Part shown: positions 8,284 to 23,440 of the stretch, one piece after another | How positions within the stretch are numbered: the first letter of the stretch is position 1 | Layout of the letters: every line of letters begins with the position of its first letter | Origin: Methylobacterium sp. Leaf112 | GTDB taxonomy: Bacteria > Pseudomonadota > Alphaproteobacteria > Rhizobiales > Beijerinckiaceae | DNA: 64,000 nucleotides | Assembly (NCBI RefSeq): GCF_001423295.1 | Contig: NZ_LMNG01000029.1 | Coordinates: 124,001 to 188,000 of the forward strand | Direction of reading: 5' to 3' | Made by a program: the position numbers and the translations under genes | Notes under the pieces: model-generated | Seen by the model: only the letters and a program-made list of their open reading frames with translations | Database searches by the model: none | What the model was told of the DNA's origin: nothing

Positions 8284-9591
8284 ATGGAAGCCATGGACGC
8301 GACCCCCGCCAACCCGATCAGCGGCAACGCCCCCGAGATCGCCGGTCCCAGCCCCCGTCACCGCACCGTCGGCGTCATGGTCGGATCCGGGGAAGGAGCC
8401 GTCATGGTGGGCGGCGGTGCCCCCATCGTGGTGCAGTCGATGACCAACACCGACACCGCCGATATCGACGGCACGGTGGCGCAGGTGGCCCAGCTGGCCC
8501 GGGCCGGCTCGGAGCTCGTGCGCATCACCGTCGATCGCGACGAGGCGGCCGCCGCCGTCCCGAAGGTCCGCGAGCGCCTCGACCGCATCGGCATCCACGT
8601 GCCCCTGGTCGGCGATTTCCACTACATCGGCCACAAGCTCCTCGCCGACCATCCGGCCTGTGCCGAGGCCCTGGCGAAGTACCGGATCAACCCCGGCAAT
8701 GTCGGCTTCAAGGAGAAGAAGGACACTCAGTTCTCGACCATCGTCGAGCAGGCGATCCGCTACGGCAAGACCGTACGCATCGGCGCCAACTGGGGCTCCC
8801 TCGACGAGGCACTTCTCACGCACCTCATGGACGAGAACGCCCGGCTGCCCCGGCCCATCGACGCCCGCGCGGTGATGCGCGAGGCCATGGTGCGCTCGGC
8901 GCTGTCCTCGGCCGAGCGCGCCGTGGAACTCGGCCTGCCGAAGGACCGGATCATCCTCTCGGCCAAGGTCTCGGCGGTACAGGACCTCATCGCCGTCTAC
9001 CGTGAGGTGGCGCGCCGCTCGGACTTCGCGATCCATCTCGGTCTCACCGAGGCCGGCATGGGCTCGAAGGGCCTCGTCGCCGCCTCCGCCGCCATCGGCG
9101 TTCTGCTGCAGGAAGGCATCGGCGACACCATCCGCTACTCCCTCACCCCGGAGCCGGGCGGCGACCGCACCGTCGAGGTCAAGGCCGCGCAGGAATTGCT
9201 GCAGACCATGGGCTTCCGGACCTTCGTCCCCCTGGTGGCGGCCTGCCCCGGCTGCGGACGCACCACCTCCACCACGTTCCAGGAACTCGCCCGCGACATC
9301 CAGAACTGGATCGTCACGTCGATGCCCGCGTGGAAGAAGGCGTATCCCGGCGTCGAGGGTCTCAACGTCGCGGTGATGGGCTGCATCGTCAACGGCCCCG
9401 GCGAATCGAAGCATGCCGATATCGGCATCTCGCTCCCGGGTACCGGCGAGACCCCCACCGCCCCGGTGTTCATCGACGGCAAGAAGGCCATGACCTTGCG
9501 CGGGCCGACCCTCGCCAAGGACTTCGAGACCGTGGTGACCGACTACATCGAGCGCCGCTTCGGCGCCGGCACCCGCAGCGCCGCGGAGTAG
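8284..9591 (+). CDS. ispG: 4-hydroxy-3-methylbut-2-enyl-diphosphate synthase (flavodoxin)
   Basis: 435 residues. IspG (GcpE) reductively converts methylerythritol cyclodiphosphate to HMBPP in the MEP isoprenoid pathway. The N-terminal TIM barrel carries the VQSMTNTDT signature near residue 50. The iron-sulfur cluster ligands are Cys321 and Cys324 (CPGCGR) and Cys367 (GCIVNGPGE), with a Glu in NGPGE as fourth ligand. The N-terminus has a 25-residue variable extension. A second ATG three codons in (8293), preceded by GGAAG, may be the real start. It is divergent from the patatin gene. Confidence 0.96.
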   Translation: MEAMDATPANPISGNAPEIAGPSPRHRTVGVMVGSGEGAVMVGGGAPIVVQSMTNTDTADIDGTVAQVAQLARAGSELVRITVDRDEAAAAVPKVRERLDRIGIHVPLVGDFHYIGHKLLADHPACAEALAKYRINPGNVGFKEKKDTQFSTIVEQAIRYGKTVRIGANWGSLDEALLTHLMDENARLPRPIDARAVMREAMVRSALSSAERAVELGLPKDRIILSAKVSAVQDLIAVYREVARRSDFAIHLGLTEAGMGSKGLVAASAAIGVLLQEGIGDTIRYSLTPEPGGDRTVEVKAAQELLQTMGFRTFVPLVAACPGCGRTTSTTFQELARDIQNWIVTSMPAWKKAYPGVEGLNVAVMGCIVNGPGESKHADIGISLPGTGETPTAPVFIDGKKAMTLRGPTLAKDFETVVTDYIERRFGAGTRSAAE

Positions 9592-9796
9592 CCGCCGCTC
9601 GCGGCGCGCGCCATGCCTGTTGGCCGAACGGTGATCCCGAGCGGGTTGCCGTTCTCGCGTGCTGCGCCGCATGATAGCGTGACCGCAGCCTAATCCCCGC
9701 TGCCCGACTTCGTCGGGACCGGCCCCGCGTTCTTCGCGCACTCCCGATGGTGCGTCGCGAAAAGCCCGGGCTCGCAACACGTCGCGATCGAGCCGC

Positions 9797-11743
9797 ATGA
9801 CGCAATCCGCCATTCCGAGCGCGCCCGGTCCCACCCCCGAGGGGGGGGACTCGTCCGCGGCGGCCATCGACGCGGAGACGGGCCGGGCCCACGCACCGGC
9901 CAGCCTGTGGACCCTGGTGCTGGGCTCCGTCGGCGTCGTCTACGGCGATATCGGCACGAGCCCGCTCTACGCCTTCCGCGAGGCCCTGGTCTCCGCCCGC
10001 GCCGACGGCATCCTCCTGCGCGAGGAGGTCCTGGGCGTCGCCTCGCTCATCCTGTGGGCGCTGCTCCTCATCGTCACCATCAAATACGTCGTCATCCTCA
10101 TGCGGATGGACAACAACGGCGAGGGCGGCATCCTCTCGCTCATGGCGCTGGCCCGCTCGGCGCTCGGCGGCTCGCGCATCGTGTTCATGTTCGGCCTGCT
10201 CGGGGCGTCGCTGTTCTACGGCGACGCCATCATCACGCCCGCCATCTCGGTGCTGTCGGCGGTGGAGGGGCTGAAACTCGTCACCCCGGCCTTCGAGGCC
10301 TACGTCCTGCCCATCACCATCGCGATCATCGTACCCCTGTTCCTGATCCAGAACCGGGGCACGGGGAAAGTGGCGACCTTCTTCGGGCCGGTCATGGCCG
10401 TGTGGTTCGCCGCCATGGCGCTCGCCGCCCTGCCGCACATCTACGCCACCCCGGACGTGTTCTGGGCCATCAACCCGTACTACGCCCTGCATTACCTGCT
10501 TGGCCACGGCACCGGTGCCCTGGTGGCGCTCGGCGCGGTGTTCCTCGCGGTGACGGGGGCCGAGGCCCTGTTCGCCGATCTCGGGCATTTCGGCCGCCGG
10601 CCGATCCAGATCGCGTGGCTCTACCTTGTGGCGCCCTGCCTCGTGCTCAACTATTTCGGCCAGGCCGCCCTGGTGCTGGCGAAGCCCGACACGAGCGACC
10701 CGTTCTTCCAGCTCGTGCCCGAATGGGGCCTGCTGCCCATGGTGCTGCTCGCCACCGCCGCCACGGTGACGGCGAGCCAGGCGGTGATCACCGGCGCGTT
10801 CTCCCTGTCGCGCCAGGCGATCCAGCTCGGCCTGCTGCCGCGCCTCGAGATCCGCCACACCTCGGAATCGCATTCGGGGCAGATCTACCTGCCGCAGATC
10901 AACGCGCTCCTGATGGTCGGCGTCGTCATCCTGGCGATCCTGTTCCGCTCGTCCGCCGCCCTCGCCTCGGCCTACGGCATCGCGGTGACCGGCACGATGC
11001 TCATCACCGCGAGCCTCGCCTTCCTCGTGCTGTGGAAGACCTGGAAGTGGTCCCCCTGGGCCGCGGGCCTTGCGATCCTGCCGTTCGCCGCCTTGGAGTT
11101 CCTGTTTCTCCTGTCGAACATGCTCAAGGTGTTCGAGGGCGGCTACGTGCCCCTGCTGTTCGCCGGCGCCCTCATCGTCGTGATGTGGACCTGGGTGCGC
11201 GGCGTCGCGATCCTCATCAACAAGACCCGCAAGACCGACGTGCCGCTCACCGAACTCGTCGGCATGCTGGAGAAGAGCCCGCCGCACCACGTGCGCGGCA
11301 CGGCGGTGTTCCTCACCAGCGATCCCTACATCGCGCCGGCGGCCCTGCTGCACAATCTCAAGCACAACAAGGTGCTGCACGAGAAGAACGTGGTGCTCAC
11401 GGTGGAGACCGTGGACACGCCCCGGGCCCGCGCCGTCGACCGCGTCCGCATCGAGCCCATCGGCCCGCACTTCTCCAAGGTGGTGATGAAGTTCGGCTAC
11501 ATGGAATCGCCCAACATCCCCCGGACCCTGACCCTCCTGAAGAAGCAGGGCTTCAAGTTCGACATCATGGCGACGTCGTTCTTCCTGTCGCGGCGCTCCA
11601 TCCGCCCGGCGGCCCATTCGGGCATGCCCCTGTGGCAGGACCGGATCTTCATCACGCTGGCCAAGAACGCCAACGACGCCACGGACTTCTTCCAGATCCC
11701 CACGGGGCGGGTGGTCGAGGTCGGGACCCAGGTGACGGTGTGA
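9797..11743 (+). CDS. kup: Kup-type potassium uptake transporter
   Basis: 648 residues, an inner-membrane K+/H+ symporter of the KUP/HAK/KT family. The signature [11 protein letters not shown] begins transmembrane helix 1 (near residue 55). About twelve hydrophobic helices follow through residue 480, and then a cytoplasmic C-terminal domain of about 150 residues, matching the family's usual size of 620-650. The conserved NNGEGG motif near residue 112 is present. It ends at a strong hairpin shared with the convergent acetyltransferase gene. Confidence 0.95.
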   Translation: MTQSAIPSAPGPTPEGGDSSAAAIDAETGRAHAPASLWTLVLGSVGVVYGDIGTSPLYAFREALVSARADGILLREEVLGVASLILWALLLIVTIKYVVILMRMDNNGEGGILSLMALARSALGGSRIVFMFGLLGASLFYGDAIITPAISVLSAVEGLKLVTPAFEAYVLPITIAIIVPLFLIQNRGTGKVATFFGPVMAVWFAAMALAALPHIYATPDVFWAINPYYALHYLLGHGTGALVALGAVFLAVTGAEALFADLGHFGRRPIQIAWLYLVAPCLVLNYFGQAALVLAKPDTSDPFFQLVPEWGLLPMVLLATAATVTASQAVITGAFSLSRQAIQLGLLPRLEIRHTSESHSGQIYLPQINALLMVGVVILAILFRSSAALASAYGIAVTGTMLITASLAFLVLWKTWKWSPWAAGLAILPFAALEFLFLLSNMLKVFEGGYVPLLFAGALIVVMWTWVRGVAILINKTRKTDVPLTELVGMLEKSPPHHVRGTAVFLTSDPYIAPAALLHNLKHNKVLHEKNVVLTVETVDTPRARAVDRVRIEPIGPHFSKVVMKFGYMESPNIPRTLTLLKKQGFKFDIMATSFFLSRRSIRPAAHSGMPLWQDRIFITLAKNANDATDFFQIPTGRVVEVGTQVTV

Positions 11744-11775
11744 GGGGCATCGCCCACCCCTCTCCTTGAGCAAAC

Positions 11776-11816
11776 AACCTCGCAAACCCGGAATCTGACT
11801 CCGGATTTGCGAGGTT
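11776..11816. terminator. Strong 17-bp hairpin between convergent genes
   Basis: The arms 11776-11792 and 11800-11816 pair over 17 bp with a single mismatch around a 7-nt loop (ATCTGAC). It lies between kup (+) and the acetyltransferase (-), so it probably terminates transcription from both sides. T-runs are poor. Confidence 0.7.
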
Positions 11817-11834
11817 ATGGGCTGTGTTCGCCCC

Positions 11835-12246
11835 TCACGCCTCCCGGTCGTACCGGAACGCGTCGGCCACCCGCGGCATGGCGATGCGTTCGTAGAAGGT
11901 GATCGCATCGGGGGCGGCCGTGAGCAGGAGCGAGGCCTGCGGGCCGATCGCTTCGCGCGTCGCGGCGATCAGGCCCTGGCCGATGCCAAGGCCCTGCGCC
12001 GAGCGGCACACGGCGAGATCCGACAGGTAGGCGCAGAACGAAAAGTCGGTGAGGGTGCGGGCCACGCCCACGAGGGCGCCGTCGCGGCGGGCGGTGACGA
12101 CGAGGTCGGCCGCCGCCAGCATCATCTCCAACCGTACGGGATCGTCGGCGGGCCGGCGTGGTGCCAGGCCCGATTCGACGAGGACGCGGCGGAACTCCGC
12201 CACGTCGAGATCCGGCTCGATGCCGTAGGTGACCACCGTCCGGGGC

Positions 12247-12266
<20 letters not shown>
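11835..12266 (-). CDS. GNAT family N-acetyltransferase
   Basis: 143 residues, a small acetyl-CoA-dependent acetyltransferase with unknown substrate. The acetyl-CoA binding region reads [20 protein letters not shown] (the Q-x-x-G-x-G/A type motif A), followed by the C-terminal [10 protein letters not shown] strand. The ATG at 12266 overlaps the secA 3' end by 20 bp. A GTG at 12236, just after the secA stop, is equally plausible and keeps the whole fold. It is probably co-transcribed with secA. Confidence 0.8.
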
Positions 12267-15133
<2,867 letters not shown>

Positions 15134-15135
<2 letters not shown>

Positions 15136-15155
15136 CGTGAACCTACGGTCGATCG
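15134..15155 (-). repeat. Dispersed repeat at the secA start codon
   Basis: A 22-bp segment, one mismatch from 3263-3284, that overlaps the secA ATG and the 20 bases before it. It therefore forms the untranslated leader of secA, in place of an obvious Shine-Dalgarno sequence. The same segment lies upstream of cheY. Confidence 0.4.
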
Positions 15156-15382
15156 AAAAGCGTGAAGGCGAATGTTGGCCGGGCTTATAGAGGTAAATAT
15201 TGCCCGACGCATCCGAAAGAGCCGCGCCCTCGCGAACGTCGATGTCCTCAGGTTCGCGAAGGCGGAACGGCGTCGCATTCGCTCCGATACCGGGCGCCCG
15301 CCCTAAGCGCATGATGTCGTCAACCCGGCCTCAGGCCGGGGTTCTCACGCCCGGTTGCCAGAAAGCGGGCGGCAGGGACGAA

Positions 15383-15703
15383 TCAGTTGATCTCGCAGAA
15401 CCCGGCCCCGGAGCCGACGATGCGTCCGCTACCGCACCAGACCTGCGTCGTACGGACGTCCCTGACGGGAGCGGGGGCGGTCACGAGGGGGGTGACGACG
15501 GACGGGATCGGGCGCGGCATCGCCAGGCTCGCGGCGGGCTCCTGCCGCACCGGTCCGGCCGGAGTTGAACCGATACTGCCCGTGGCGGCGGGGACGAACG
15601 CCACACCCGGACTGCGGCGCCCGCGCGCCTCGGCATCCGAGGCACCGCCGATGAGACCGGCGCCGAGCAGGACCACAGCGAGGGCGACCGAATCTGCACG
15701 CAC
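15383..15703 (-). CDS. Small secreted protein, hypothetical
   Basis: 106 residues starting at GTG 15703, fixed by a GGGAGG site seven bases upstream. The N-terminus is a signal peptide (VALAVVLLGAGLIGG, then an ASDAEA-like cleavage site). The mature part is Pro/Val-rich and ends with two cysteines in VWCGSGRIVGSGAGFCEIN, which may form a disulfide in the periplasm. I do not recognise the family. It is divergent from the parvulin gene and 247 bp upstream of secA. Confidence 0.65.
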   Translation of the reverse strand: MRADSVALAVVLLGAGLIGGASDAEARGRRSPGVAFVPAATGSIGSTPAGPVRQEPAASLAMPRPIPSVVTPLVTAPAPVRDVRTTQVWCGSGRIVGSGAGFCEIN

Positions 15704-15956
15704 GCGACACCTCCCGGAACAAGTCGGACGGACCCTACGCCCCGATCCGTTAAGGCGGCCTCGCCGCAACCCGGCGGATGCGATGGATCGTGGCCCGCCC
15801 GGCTTGCCATCGACGCCGGCGCACGCCACCTGTGAGGGCGTGATTCCGGTGGCCTTCCGGCCGCCGCCAACTCTCGCACCGATCACGCCTCGCACCGAGT
15901 CCGACCGCACGGTGAGGCGGGGATGCAGCGAGGCGCCCTGCCCGAAGGACGCCGCG

Positions 15957-16844
15957 ATGCCCATCACCCACGCCCTCCTGCGCACCAGCGCCCTCGCGCT
16001 GCTCCTGGCCACGCCCCTGGCCGGCGCCCAGGCGCAGCAGCCCGCCGCCCCCGCGCCGGCGGCCCCCGTCGTGGCGCCCGAGACGGTTGTGGCGAAGGTG
16101 AACGGCGCCCCGATCACCCAGGGCGATCTGGCCATCGCGTCGGACGATCCGGCCCTGTCCCTGCCGGGCGTGGACGACGCGCAGAAGAAGAATCTGCTCG
16201 TCGATTACATGGTCGACCTGAAGGTCGGCGCGCAGGCCGCCGACGCGGCCAAGGTGGCCGAGTCCCCGGACTTCCAGCGCAAGCTCGCCTATTTCCGCGA
16301 TAAGCTCCTCCTCGACGAGTACCTGGAGCGCGAGGCCAAGAAGGCGGTGACGCCGGAGGCGGCCAAGGCTCTCTACGAGCAGACCATGAAGGCGATGAAG
16401 CCGGACGAGGAGGTCCATGCGCGCCACATCCTCGTCGACAACGAGGACGACGCGAAGAAGATCGCCGTGCGCATCAAGGGGGGCGAGGACTTCGCGAAGG
16501 TCGCGGCCGAGGCCTCGAAGGACCCGGGCTCGAAGGCCGAGGGCGGCGATCTCGGCTGGTTCACGAAGGAGCGCATGGTGGCGCCCTTCGCCGAGGCGGC
16601 CTTCAAGCTCAACGCCGGGCAGGTCTCGGACCCGATCAAGACCCAGTTCGGCTGGCACGTCATCAAGGTCGAGGAGAAGCGCGTAAAGCCGGTGCCGACC
16701 TTCGCTGAGATGAAGGAGCAGGTCGAGCAGTACATCACCCGCAAGACCCAGCAGGATCTCATCCTCAAGTTGCGCGAGGCCGCGAAGGTCGAGCGCACGG
16801 GCGCCGCCCCAGCCGAGGGGAAGGGCGAGCCCAAGAAGCCCTGA
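15957..16844 (+). CDS. Periplasmic parvulin-type peptidylprolyl isomerase
   Basis: 295 residues. The signal peptide covers residues 1-26 (SALALLLATPLAG, cleavage after AQA). An N-terminal chaperone-like helical region follows to about 140. Next is one PpiC rotamase domain (about 142-235) with HARHILV at its start, GGDLGWF, and the closing GWHVIKVEE. It is expected to help fold outer-membrane proteins, like SurA or PrsA. A GAAGGA site precedes the ATG. The C-terminus is low-complexity Pro/Lys-rich. Confidence 0.92.
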   Translation: MPITHALLRTSALALLLATPLAGAQAQQPAAPAPAAPVVAPETVVAKVNGAPITQGDLAIASDDPALSLPGVDDAQKKNLLVDYMVDLKVGAQAADAAKVAESPDFQRKLAYFRDKLLLDEYLEREAKKAVTPEAAKALYEQTMKAMKPDEEVHARHILVDNEDDAKKIAVRIKGGEDFAKVAAEASKDPGSKAEGGDLGWFTKERMVAPFAEAAFKLNAGQVSDPIKTQFGWHVIKVEEKRVKPVPTFAEMKEQVEQYITRKTQQDLILKLREAAKVERTGAAPAEGKGEPKKP

Positions 16845-16868
16845 GTCCAGTGACCCGGAAACCGGCGT

Positions 16869-16887
16869 GCCCCGCATTCGGCGGGGC
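16869..16887 (+). terminator. Hairpin after the parvulin gene
   Basis: GCCCCGC-ATTCG-GCGGGGC, a 7-bp perfect stem 24 bp after the stop codon. There is no T-run, so it is a candidate terminator only. Confidence 0.45.
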
Positions 16888-16971
16888 GCGCGTATCGATG
16901 GTTGCGCGGTTTATGGTTGCGCTTGGCTCCCGGATCGGCTGTGACTGCGCCCGTCGAATCGAGGGGGCAGC

Positions 16972-17532
16972 ATGTCGGGTGGTCACGGGGGCGGCGGAAG
17001 CTCCAACAAGCGCGTGGCGCTGCTGATCTCGGTGTTGGCGCTGTTCCTTGCGCTGGCCGAGACCCTGGCCAAGGGCGCGCAGACGGAGGCGCTCAGCGCC
17101 AACGTCGAATCGTCCAATCAATGGGCCTACTTCCAGGCCCGCACCATCCGGGGCACCATCCTCAAGACCGCCGACGAGACCCTGGCCCTGCTGCCGCCGG
17201 ACGCCGCGAATTCGGAGGCGATCAAGGCCAAGCGCGCCGAGTGGGCCAAGACCATGGCCCGCTGGGACAGCGAGCCCGCCACCGGCGAGGGCCGCAAGGA
17301 ACTCAGCGAGAAGGCCCGGCACGCCCAGGAGGTGCGCGACAAGGCGCTCCACCGCTATCACCATTACGAGTTCGGCTCCGCCGCCTTCCAGATCGGCATC
17401 GTGCTCGCGTCGGCCGAGGTGATCACCGGCATCGCGGCCCTGGTCTTCGGCGGCGCCCTCATCGGCCTCGCCGGATTGGCGATGCTCGGCTTCGGTCTCT
17501 ACGCGCCCCACGTGCTGCCGTTCTTCCACTGA
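16972..17532 (+). CDS. DUF4337 family membrane protein
   Basis: 186 residues. A Gly-rich start precedes a transmembrane helix at about 15-33 (VALLISVLALFLALAETLA). A soluble, helical, charged middle part follows (residues 35-130, with WAYFQARTIRGT). Two further hydrophobic segments lie at about 140-180. This arrangement and the NQWAYFQAR segment fit DUF4337, whose function is unknown. It is followed 78 bp later by another small membrane protein gene on the same strand. Confidence 0.75.
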   Translation: MSGGHGGGGSSNKRVALLISVLALFLALAETLAKGAQTEALSANVESSNQWAYFQARTIRGTILKTADETLALLPPDAANSEAIKAKRAEWAKTMARWDSEPATGEGRKELSEKARHAQEVRDKALHRYHHYEFGSAAFQIGIVLASAEVITGIAALVFGGALIGLAGLAMLGFGLYAPHVLPFFH

Positions 17533-17610
17533 TACTCGACAAGCGGTCGGTTTGCCTGTCAAATTCTTCCTGCGACCGGTGATTGAAGCCGGCGCCGGGG
17601 TGGATACGCC

Positions 17611-18117
17611 ATGGCGAACGATGCGGACGGGGAAAGCCGGCTCACGCGGGCCTCAGGCTTTCTGTTCATGCACACGGAGCACGCGGTCTACGCCGTGCTC
17701 GGGGTGCTGCTGGCGGCCACCGCGATCCTGGCGCTCGTCGATGCCACCGGCCTCCTCGTGGGGGCGATCCGCGAACTCGGCGGATCGGGCAAGCTCTTGG
17801 AGATCGTCGACCGGCTCCTGTTCCTGCTGATGCTGGTGGAGATCCTGCACACGGTGCGGGTCTCCATGCGCTCGGGCAAGCTCACCTGCGAGCCGTTCCT
17901 CATCGTCGGCCTCATCGCCTCGATCCGGCGGGTCTTGGTGATCACCCTGCAATCGTCCGAGGTCACGCATGGCCCGCTCACGCCGGAGCGCGAGGCGCTG
18001 TTTCGCATCTCGATGATCGAGCTCGGCGTGCTCGCCGGGCTCATCCTCGTCATGGTCCTGTCGATCTTCCTCCTGCACCGTGCCCGCGACGATCAGCAGG
18101 TGGCGGGACAGGAGTAG
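17611..18117 (+). CDS. PsiE-family membrane protein
   Basis: 168 residues with four predicted transmembrane helices (about 27-48, 68-85, 100-115, 135-155). The MLVEILHTVRVSMRSG and IGLIASIRRVLVIT-type segments resemble the phosphate-starvation-inducible PsiE family of inner-membrane proteins. No pho-box is evident upstream, so phosphate control is not supported here. It converges with tex, only 4 bp separating the stop codons. Confidence 0.75.
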   Translation: MANDADGESRLTRASGFLFMHTEHAVYAVLGVLLAATAILALVDATGLLVGAIRELGGSGKLLEIVDRLLFLLMLVEILHTVRVSMRSGKLTCEPFLIVGLIASIRRVLVITLQSSEVTHGPLTPEREALFRISMIELGVLAGLILVMVLSIFLLHRARDDQQVAGQE

Positions 18118-18121
18118 GCGC

Positions 18122-20443
<2,322 letters not shown>

Positions 20444-20554
20444 GCAGCGTCTCCCGGTGGGGCCGGGGTGTCTACAGGTCCGCGCGCCGGACGGTCAAAC
20501 GGGCCTCGCCGTCGCTGGACAACGCCGCGATCCGGGCAGACACTTTCGTCCAAG

Positions 20555-20595
20555 AACAGACGTCAACAGACGTCTCGCGCCCAAGAACAGACGTC
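20555..20595. repeat. Three copies of AACAGACGTC upstream of the NHL gene
   Basis: Identical 10-mers begin at 20555, 20565 and 20586, a spacing of 10 and 21 bp, about one and two DNA turns. They end 14 bp before the ATG of the NHL-repeat gene. The first and third copies share the longer CCAAGAACAGACGTC. Each contains the palindrome GACGTC. Confidence 0.6.
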
Positions 20596-20609
20596 TCGGG
20601 GAGGTGGTG

Positions 20610-21722
20610 ATGAAGCTCGGATTTGGGCCGGCCGTGCTGTGGCTCATGCTCCTCGGACCGGCGTCGGCGGAGCCGCCGACCTTCCAGGTCGATCCGGCCT
20701 GGCCGAAGGCCCTGCCGAACAACTGGATCATGGGCCAAGCCTCCGGCGTCGCCGTGGATGCCGAGGACCGGATCTGGGTGGTGCAGCGGCCCCGCTCCCT
20801 CACGGACGACGAGAAGGCGGCGAGCCTCGACCCGCCGCGCACGAAGTGCTGCGTGCCGGCCCCGCCGGTATTGGTGTTCGATCAGGCCGGTACACTGATC
20901 CGGTCCTGGGGCGGCCCGGGGCAGGGCTACGACTGGCCGCAGAACGAGCACGGCATCCACATCGACCACAAGGGCTTCGTGTGGCTCGCGGGCAACGGCG
21001 ATCAGGATGGGCTGATCCTGAAGTTCACGCCGGAGGGCAAGTTCGTCCTGCAGATCGGCAAACAGGGTCCGCAGACCAACAGCCTCGACACCACCCGGCT
21101 CGGCCGCCCGGCCGCCATGCAGGTGGACCCCGAGACCAACGAACTCTACGTGGCCGACGGCTACTTCAACCACCGGGTCATCGTGTTCGATGCCGAGACC
21201 GGCGCGTTCAAGCGGATGTGGGGCGCCTACGGCAAGCCGCCCACCGACGAGGCCCTGCCACCCTACGATCCGGCCGCCGCGCCGGCCCAGCAATTCCGCA
21301 ACCCCGTCCACTGCGTCCAGATCGCCCGCGACGGCCTCGTCTACATCTGCGACCGCGCCAACGACCGGGTCCAAGTGTTCCACAAGGACGGCCGCTTCGT
21401 GAAGGAGTTCTTCGTCGAGAAGAACACCCGCGCCAACGGCTCGGTCTGGGAGCTCGCCCTGTGGCCCGATGCCGAGCAGACCTACCTCCTCAACGCCGAC
21501 GGAGCCAACAACGAGGTCCGGACCCTGAAACGCGACACCGGCGCGGTGGTGGGCGCGTTCGGCCGCAACGGCCGCATGGCCGGCGACTTCCACTGGGTCC
21601 ACAACCTCGCCATCGATTCCAAGGGCAACGTGTTCACCACGGAGGTGGACACCGGCAAGCGCGCCCAGAAGTTCGTGTTCCGGGGCGACATGATCCTGCG
21701 CAAGCGCGCCCCGGCCCCGTGA
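20610..21722 (+). CDS. Secreted NHL-repeat beta-propeller protein
   Basis: 370 residues. The signal peptide is residues 1-20 (cleavage after ASA). The rest is a run of NHL/six-bladed propeller strands, with recurrent patterns such as GVAVDAEDRIWVV, GIHIDHKGFVWLAG, YVADGYFNHRVIVFD and YICDRANDRVQVFHKDG. Such proteins are lactonase- or peptidyl-lyase-like scaffolds, and the substrate here is unknown. A GGGGAGG site sits right before the ATG at 20610. It is divergent from tex, and the spacer holds three AACAGACGTC copies. Confidence 0.85.
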   Translation: MKLGFGPAVLWLMLLGPASAEPPTFQVDPAWPKALPNNWIMGQASGVAVDAEDRIWVVQRPRSLTDDEKAASLDPPRTKCCVPAPPVLVFDQAGTLIRSWGGPGQGYDWPQNEHGIHIDHKGFVWLAGNGDQDGLILKFTPEGKFVLQIGKQGPQTNSLDTTRLGRPAAMQVDPETNELYVADGYFNHRVIVFDAETGAFKRMWGAYGKPPTDEALPPYDPAAAPAQQFRNPVHCVQIARDGLVYICDRANDRVQVFHKDGRFVKEFFVEKNTRANGSVWELALWPDAEQTYLLNADGANNEVRTLKRDTGAVVGAFGRNGRMAGDFHWVHNLAIDSKGNVFTTEVDTGKRAQKFVFRGDMILRKRAPAP

Positions 21723-21737
21723 CTCGAACCTGGGCGT

Positions 21738-23405
21738 TCAGGCCGCCGCGTCCCAGGTTTCCGTGACGGCCCTGCCCGATACGAGCAGGCGCGCGCGGAG
21801 CACCACGTCGCCGGGCGGGCGGCTGGCGGGCGGGCGCCACTCGACATAGAGCCGCCAGCCCCCGGTCTGGGGCACGAACTCGACCACCGGGTCCACCAGG
21901 GTGCCGGCACTGGCCGAGACGTCGGCGGCGAGGGCGGCCGCCGGATCGCGGGGCAGGCCCGGCCCTTCGAAATCTACCACGTAGAGGCGCCGGCCCGGGC
22001 TCGGCGGCGTGGTCGGACGCAGGCGTTCGGCCGAGCCGACGCGGGTCGACACCACGCGGGCGAGGGTTCCCGGCACGACGCGCGCCGGCTCCGCGCCCAC
22101 CGTCGCCAGGGTGTAGCGCAGGGCAAGGGAGCGTCCCGCCGCGACGGGGGCGGCCGGCACGAACGCCGCCACGATGTTGTCCATGTACTCCTCGCGCGAT
22201 GGAATCTCGAAGAGCTGCACCGCACCGGCGCCGAACCCCGCCTCCGGGGTCACCCACAGGCCCGGCCGGTATTCGTGACGGGCCTGGACGTCGAGATAGG
22301 CGGCAAAATTCCGCTCGCGCTGAAGCAGACCGAACCCGTCGAGGGGATCGACGGCGAAGGCGGAGACCTGCGGATCGCGCCGCCCGTTCACCAGGGGCCG
22401 CCACAGCCGGTCGCCCCGGGTGACGACGGCGAGGCCGTCGGAATCATGGACCTGGGGGCGGAAATCGTCGAAGGGTTCGGCGCCCGGCGCACCCGGCCCG
22501 TTCTGCCCGTGGAGGAACATGCTGGTGAGCGGCGCCAGCCCGAGGCGGTCGATGGCCTTTCGTGGGTGGAGCGAGGCTTCGACCCGCAGGGTCGAGGGAT
22601 CGCCCGGTGCGACGACGAAGCGGTAGGCGCCCGTCAGGCTCGGGGATTCGAGGAGCGCCAGTACTTCGAGGGTGCGGGCGTCGTCCTTCGGTTCGCAGAT
22701 CCAGAACGCGGTGAAGTCCGGAAATTCCTCGGCGCCCGGGCCGCCCGTGCGGATGGCCGCCCCCCGCGCCGACAGGCCGTATTCCTGGCCCTTGCCGCGC
22801 AGGCGGAAATACGAAGCTCCGAGGAAGACGAGGAATTCCTCCTGGATCGCCGGTCGGGCCTCGTCGAAGGCGTAGTGGAGGCGAAAACCCGCGAAGCCGA
22901 GGTCGGCCGGGAAGGTCTGGCCCTGCAACGCGGGGCCGAGGTCGAACAGCTCCGGGCCGTACGCGATGGGCTTCGGCGGCCCCTCCGCCGGCTGGAGGTA
23001 GAGGTCCACGCGCTTGGCCTGCAGGAAGCCGCGGTGGAACAGCTGCGCCGAGAAGTGGGTGCCCAGGCGCGGGCTCGCCGCGGGGCGGAACGTGATCCCC
23101 CGGTAGCCATCGTAGGTCAGGGTCTTGAGGGTGGGTGGCAGGTCGTCGGCGTGCGGCCGGTACGGGCTGGCGGCGAGCGCCATCGCCCGCTCGGAAAGCT
23201 CCGCGAAGGTCATGGCCGTGGTCCGGTCGGAAAGCGGAGCAGCCATCGTTCGGGCACCATTCAGATCGGTGATACTAGGCAGGAGCATGCCCGTGGCCGC
23301 GCCGAGCGTCTGCAGGGCTTGCCGCCGCGAGACGGGGCCGGTCGGCCCGTTCCCGTCCCCACCGTTGCCATCGCCCATCGTGTGCCTGTCCCCGTGATCG
23401 GGCAT
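21738..23405 (-). CDS. opgD: Periplasmic glucan biosynthesis protein OpgD/MdoD
   Basis: 555 residues. OpgG/OpgD proteins shape osmoregulated periplasmic glucans after the chain is made by OpgH. A twin-arginine signal SRRQALQTLG is at residues 26-35, which is the OpgD-type export route. The MdoG domain starts at MTFAELSERAMALA and includes YDGYRGITFRP, the WICEP segment and LVNGRRDP. The ATG at 23405 has a GGGGAG site, but an ATG ten codons in is possible. It is divergent from opgH with only 35 bp between the start codons. Confidence 0.92.
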   Translation of the reverse strand: MPDHGDRHTMGDGNGGDGNGPTGPVSRRQALQTLGAATGMLLPSITDLNGARTMAAPLSDRTTAMTFAELSERAMALAASPYRPHADDLPPTLKTLTYDGYRGITFRPAASPRLGTHFSAQLFHRGFLQAKRVDLYLQPAEGPPKPIAYGPELFDLGPALQGQTFPADLGFAGFRLHYAFDEARPAIQEEFLVFLGASYFRLRGKGQEYGLSARGAAIRTGGPGAEEFPDFTAFWICEPKDDARTLEVLALLESPSLTGAYRFVVAPGDPSTLRVEASLHPRKAIDRLGLAPLTSMFLHGQNGPGAPGAEPFDDFRPQVHDSDGLAVVTRGDRLWRPLVNGRRDPQVSAFAVDPLDGFGLLQRERNFAAYLDVQARHEYRPGLWVTPEAGFGAGAVQLFEIPSREEYMDNIVAAFVPAAPVAAGRSLALRYTLATVGAEPARVVPGTLARVVSTRVGSAERLRPTTPPSPGRRLYVVDFEGPGLPRDPAAALAADVSASAGTLVDPVVEFVPQTGGWRLYVEWRPPASRPPGDVVLRARLLVSGRAVTETWDAAA

Positions 23406-23417
23406 CGCTTGGCTCCC

Positions 23418-23427
23418 CTCGTACGAG
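23418..23427. promoter_or_regulatory. 10-bp palindrome between opgD and opgH
   Basis: CTCGTACGAG is a perfect palindrome in the centre of the 35-bp gap between the divergent opgD and opgH start codons. Given the lack of room for two ordinary promoters, it is a candidate shared operator. Confidence 0.35.
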
Positions 23428-23440
23428 AGTCCCGCGCCCC

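Noticed and set aside
11757..11775. A second copy of the REP-like element after kup (CACCCCTCTCCTTGAG)
   Set aside because: It shares only the left arm, with no matching right arm, so it is not a palindrome. The adjacent 17-bp hairpin is unrelated in sequence.
9470..11908. An 812-codon open frame on the minus strand opposite kup and ispG
   Set aside because: It is antisense to two well-supported genes, has low-complexity Arg/Gly/His-rich translation, and matches no family. Long antisense frames are expected at this GC content.
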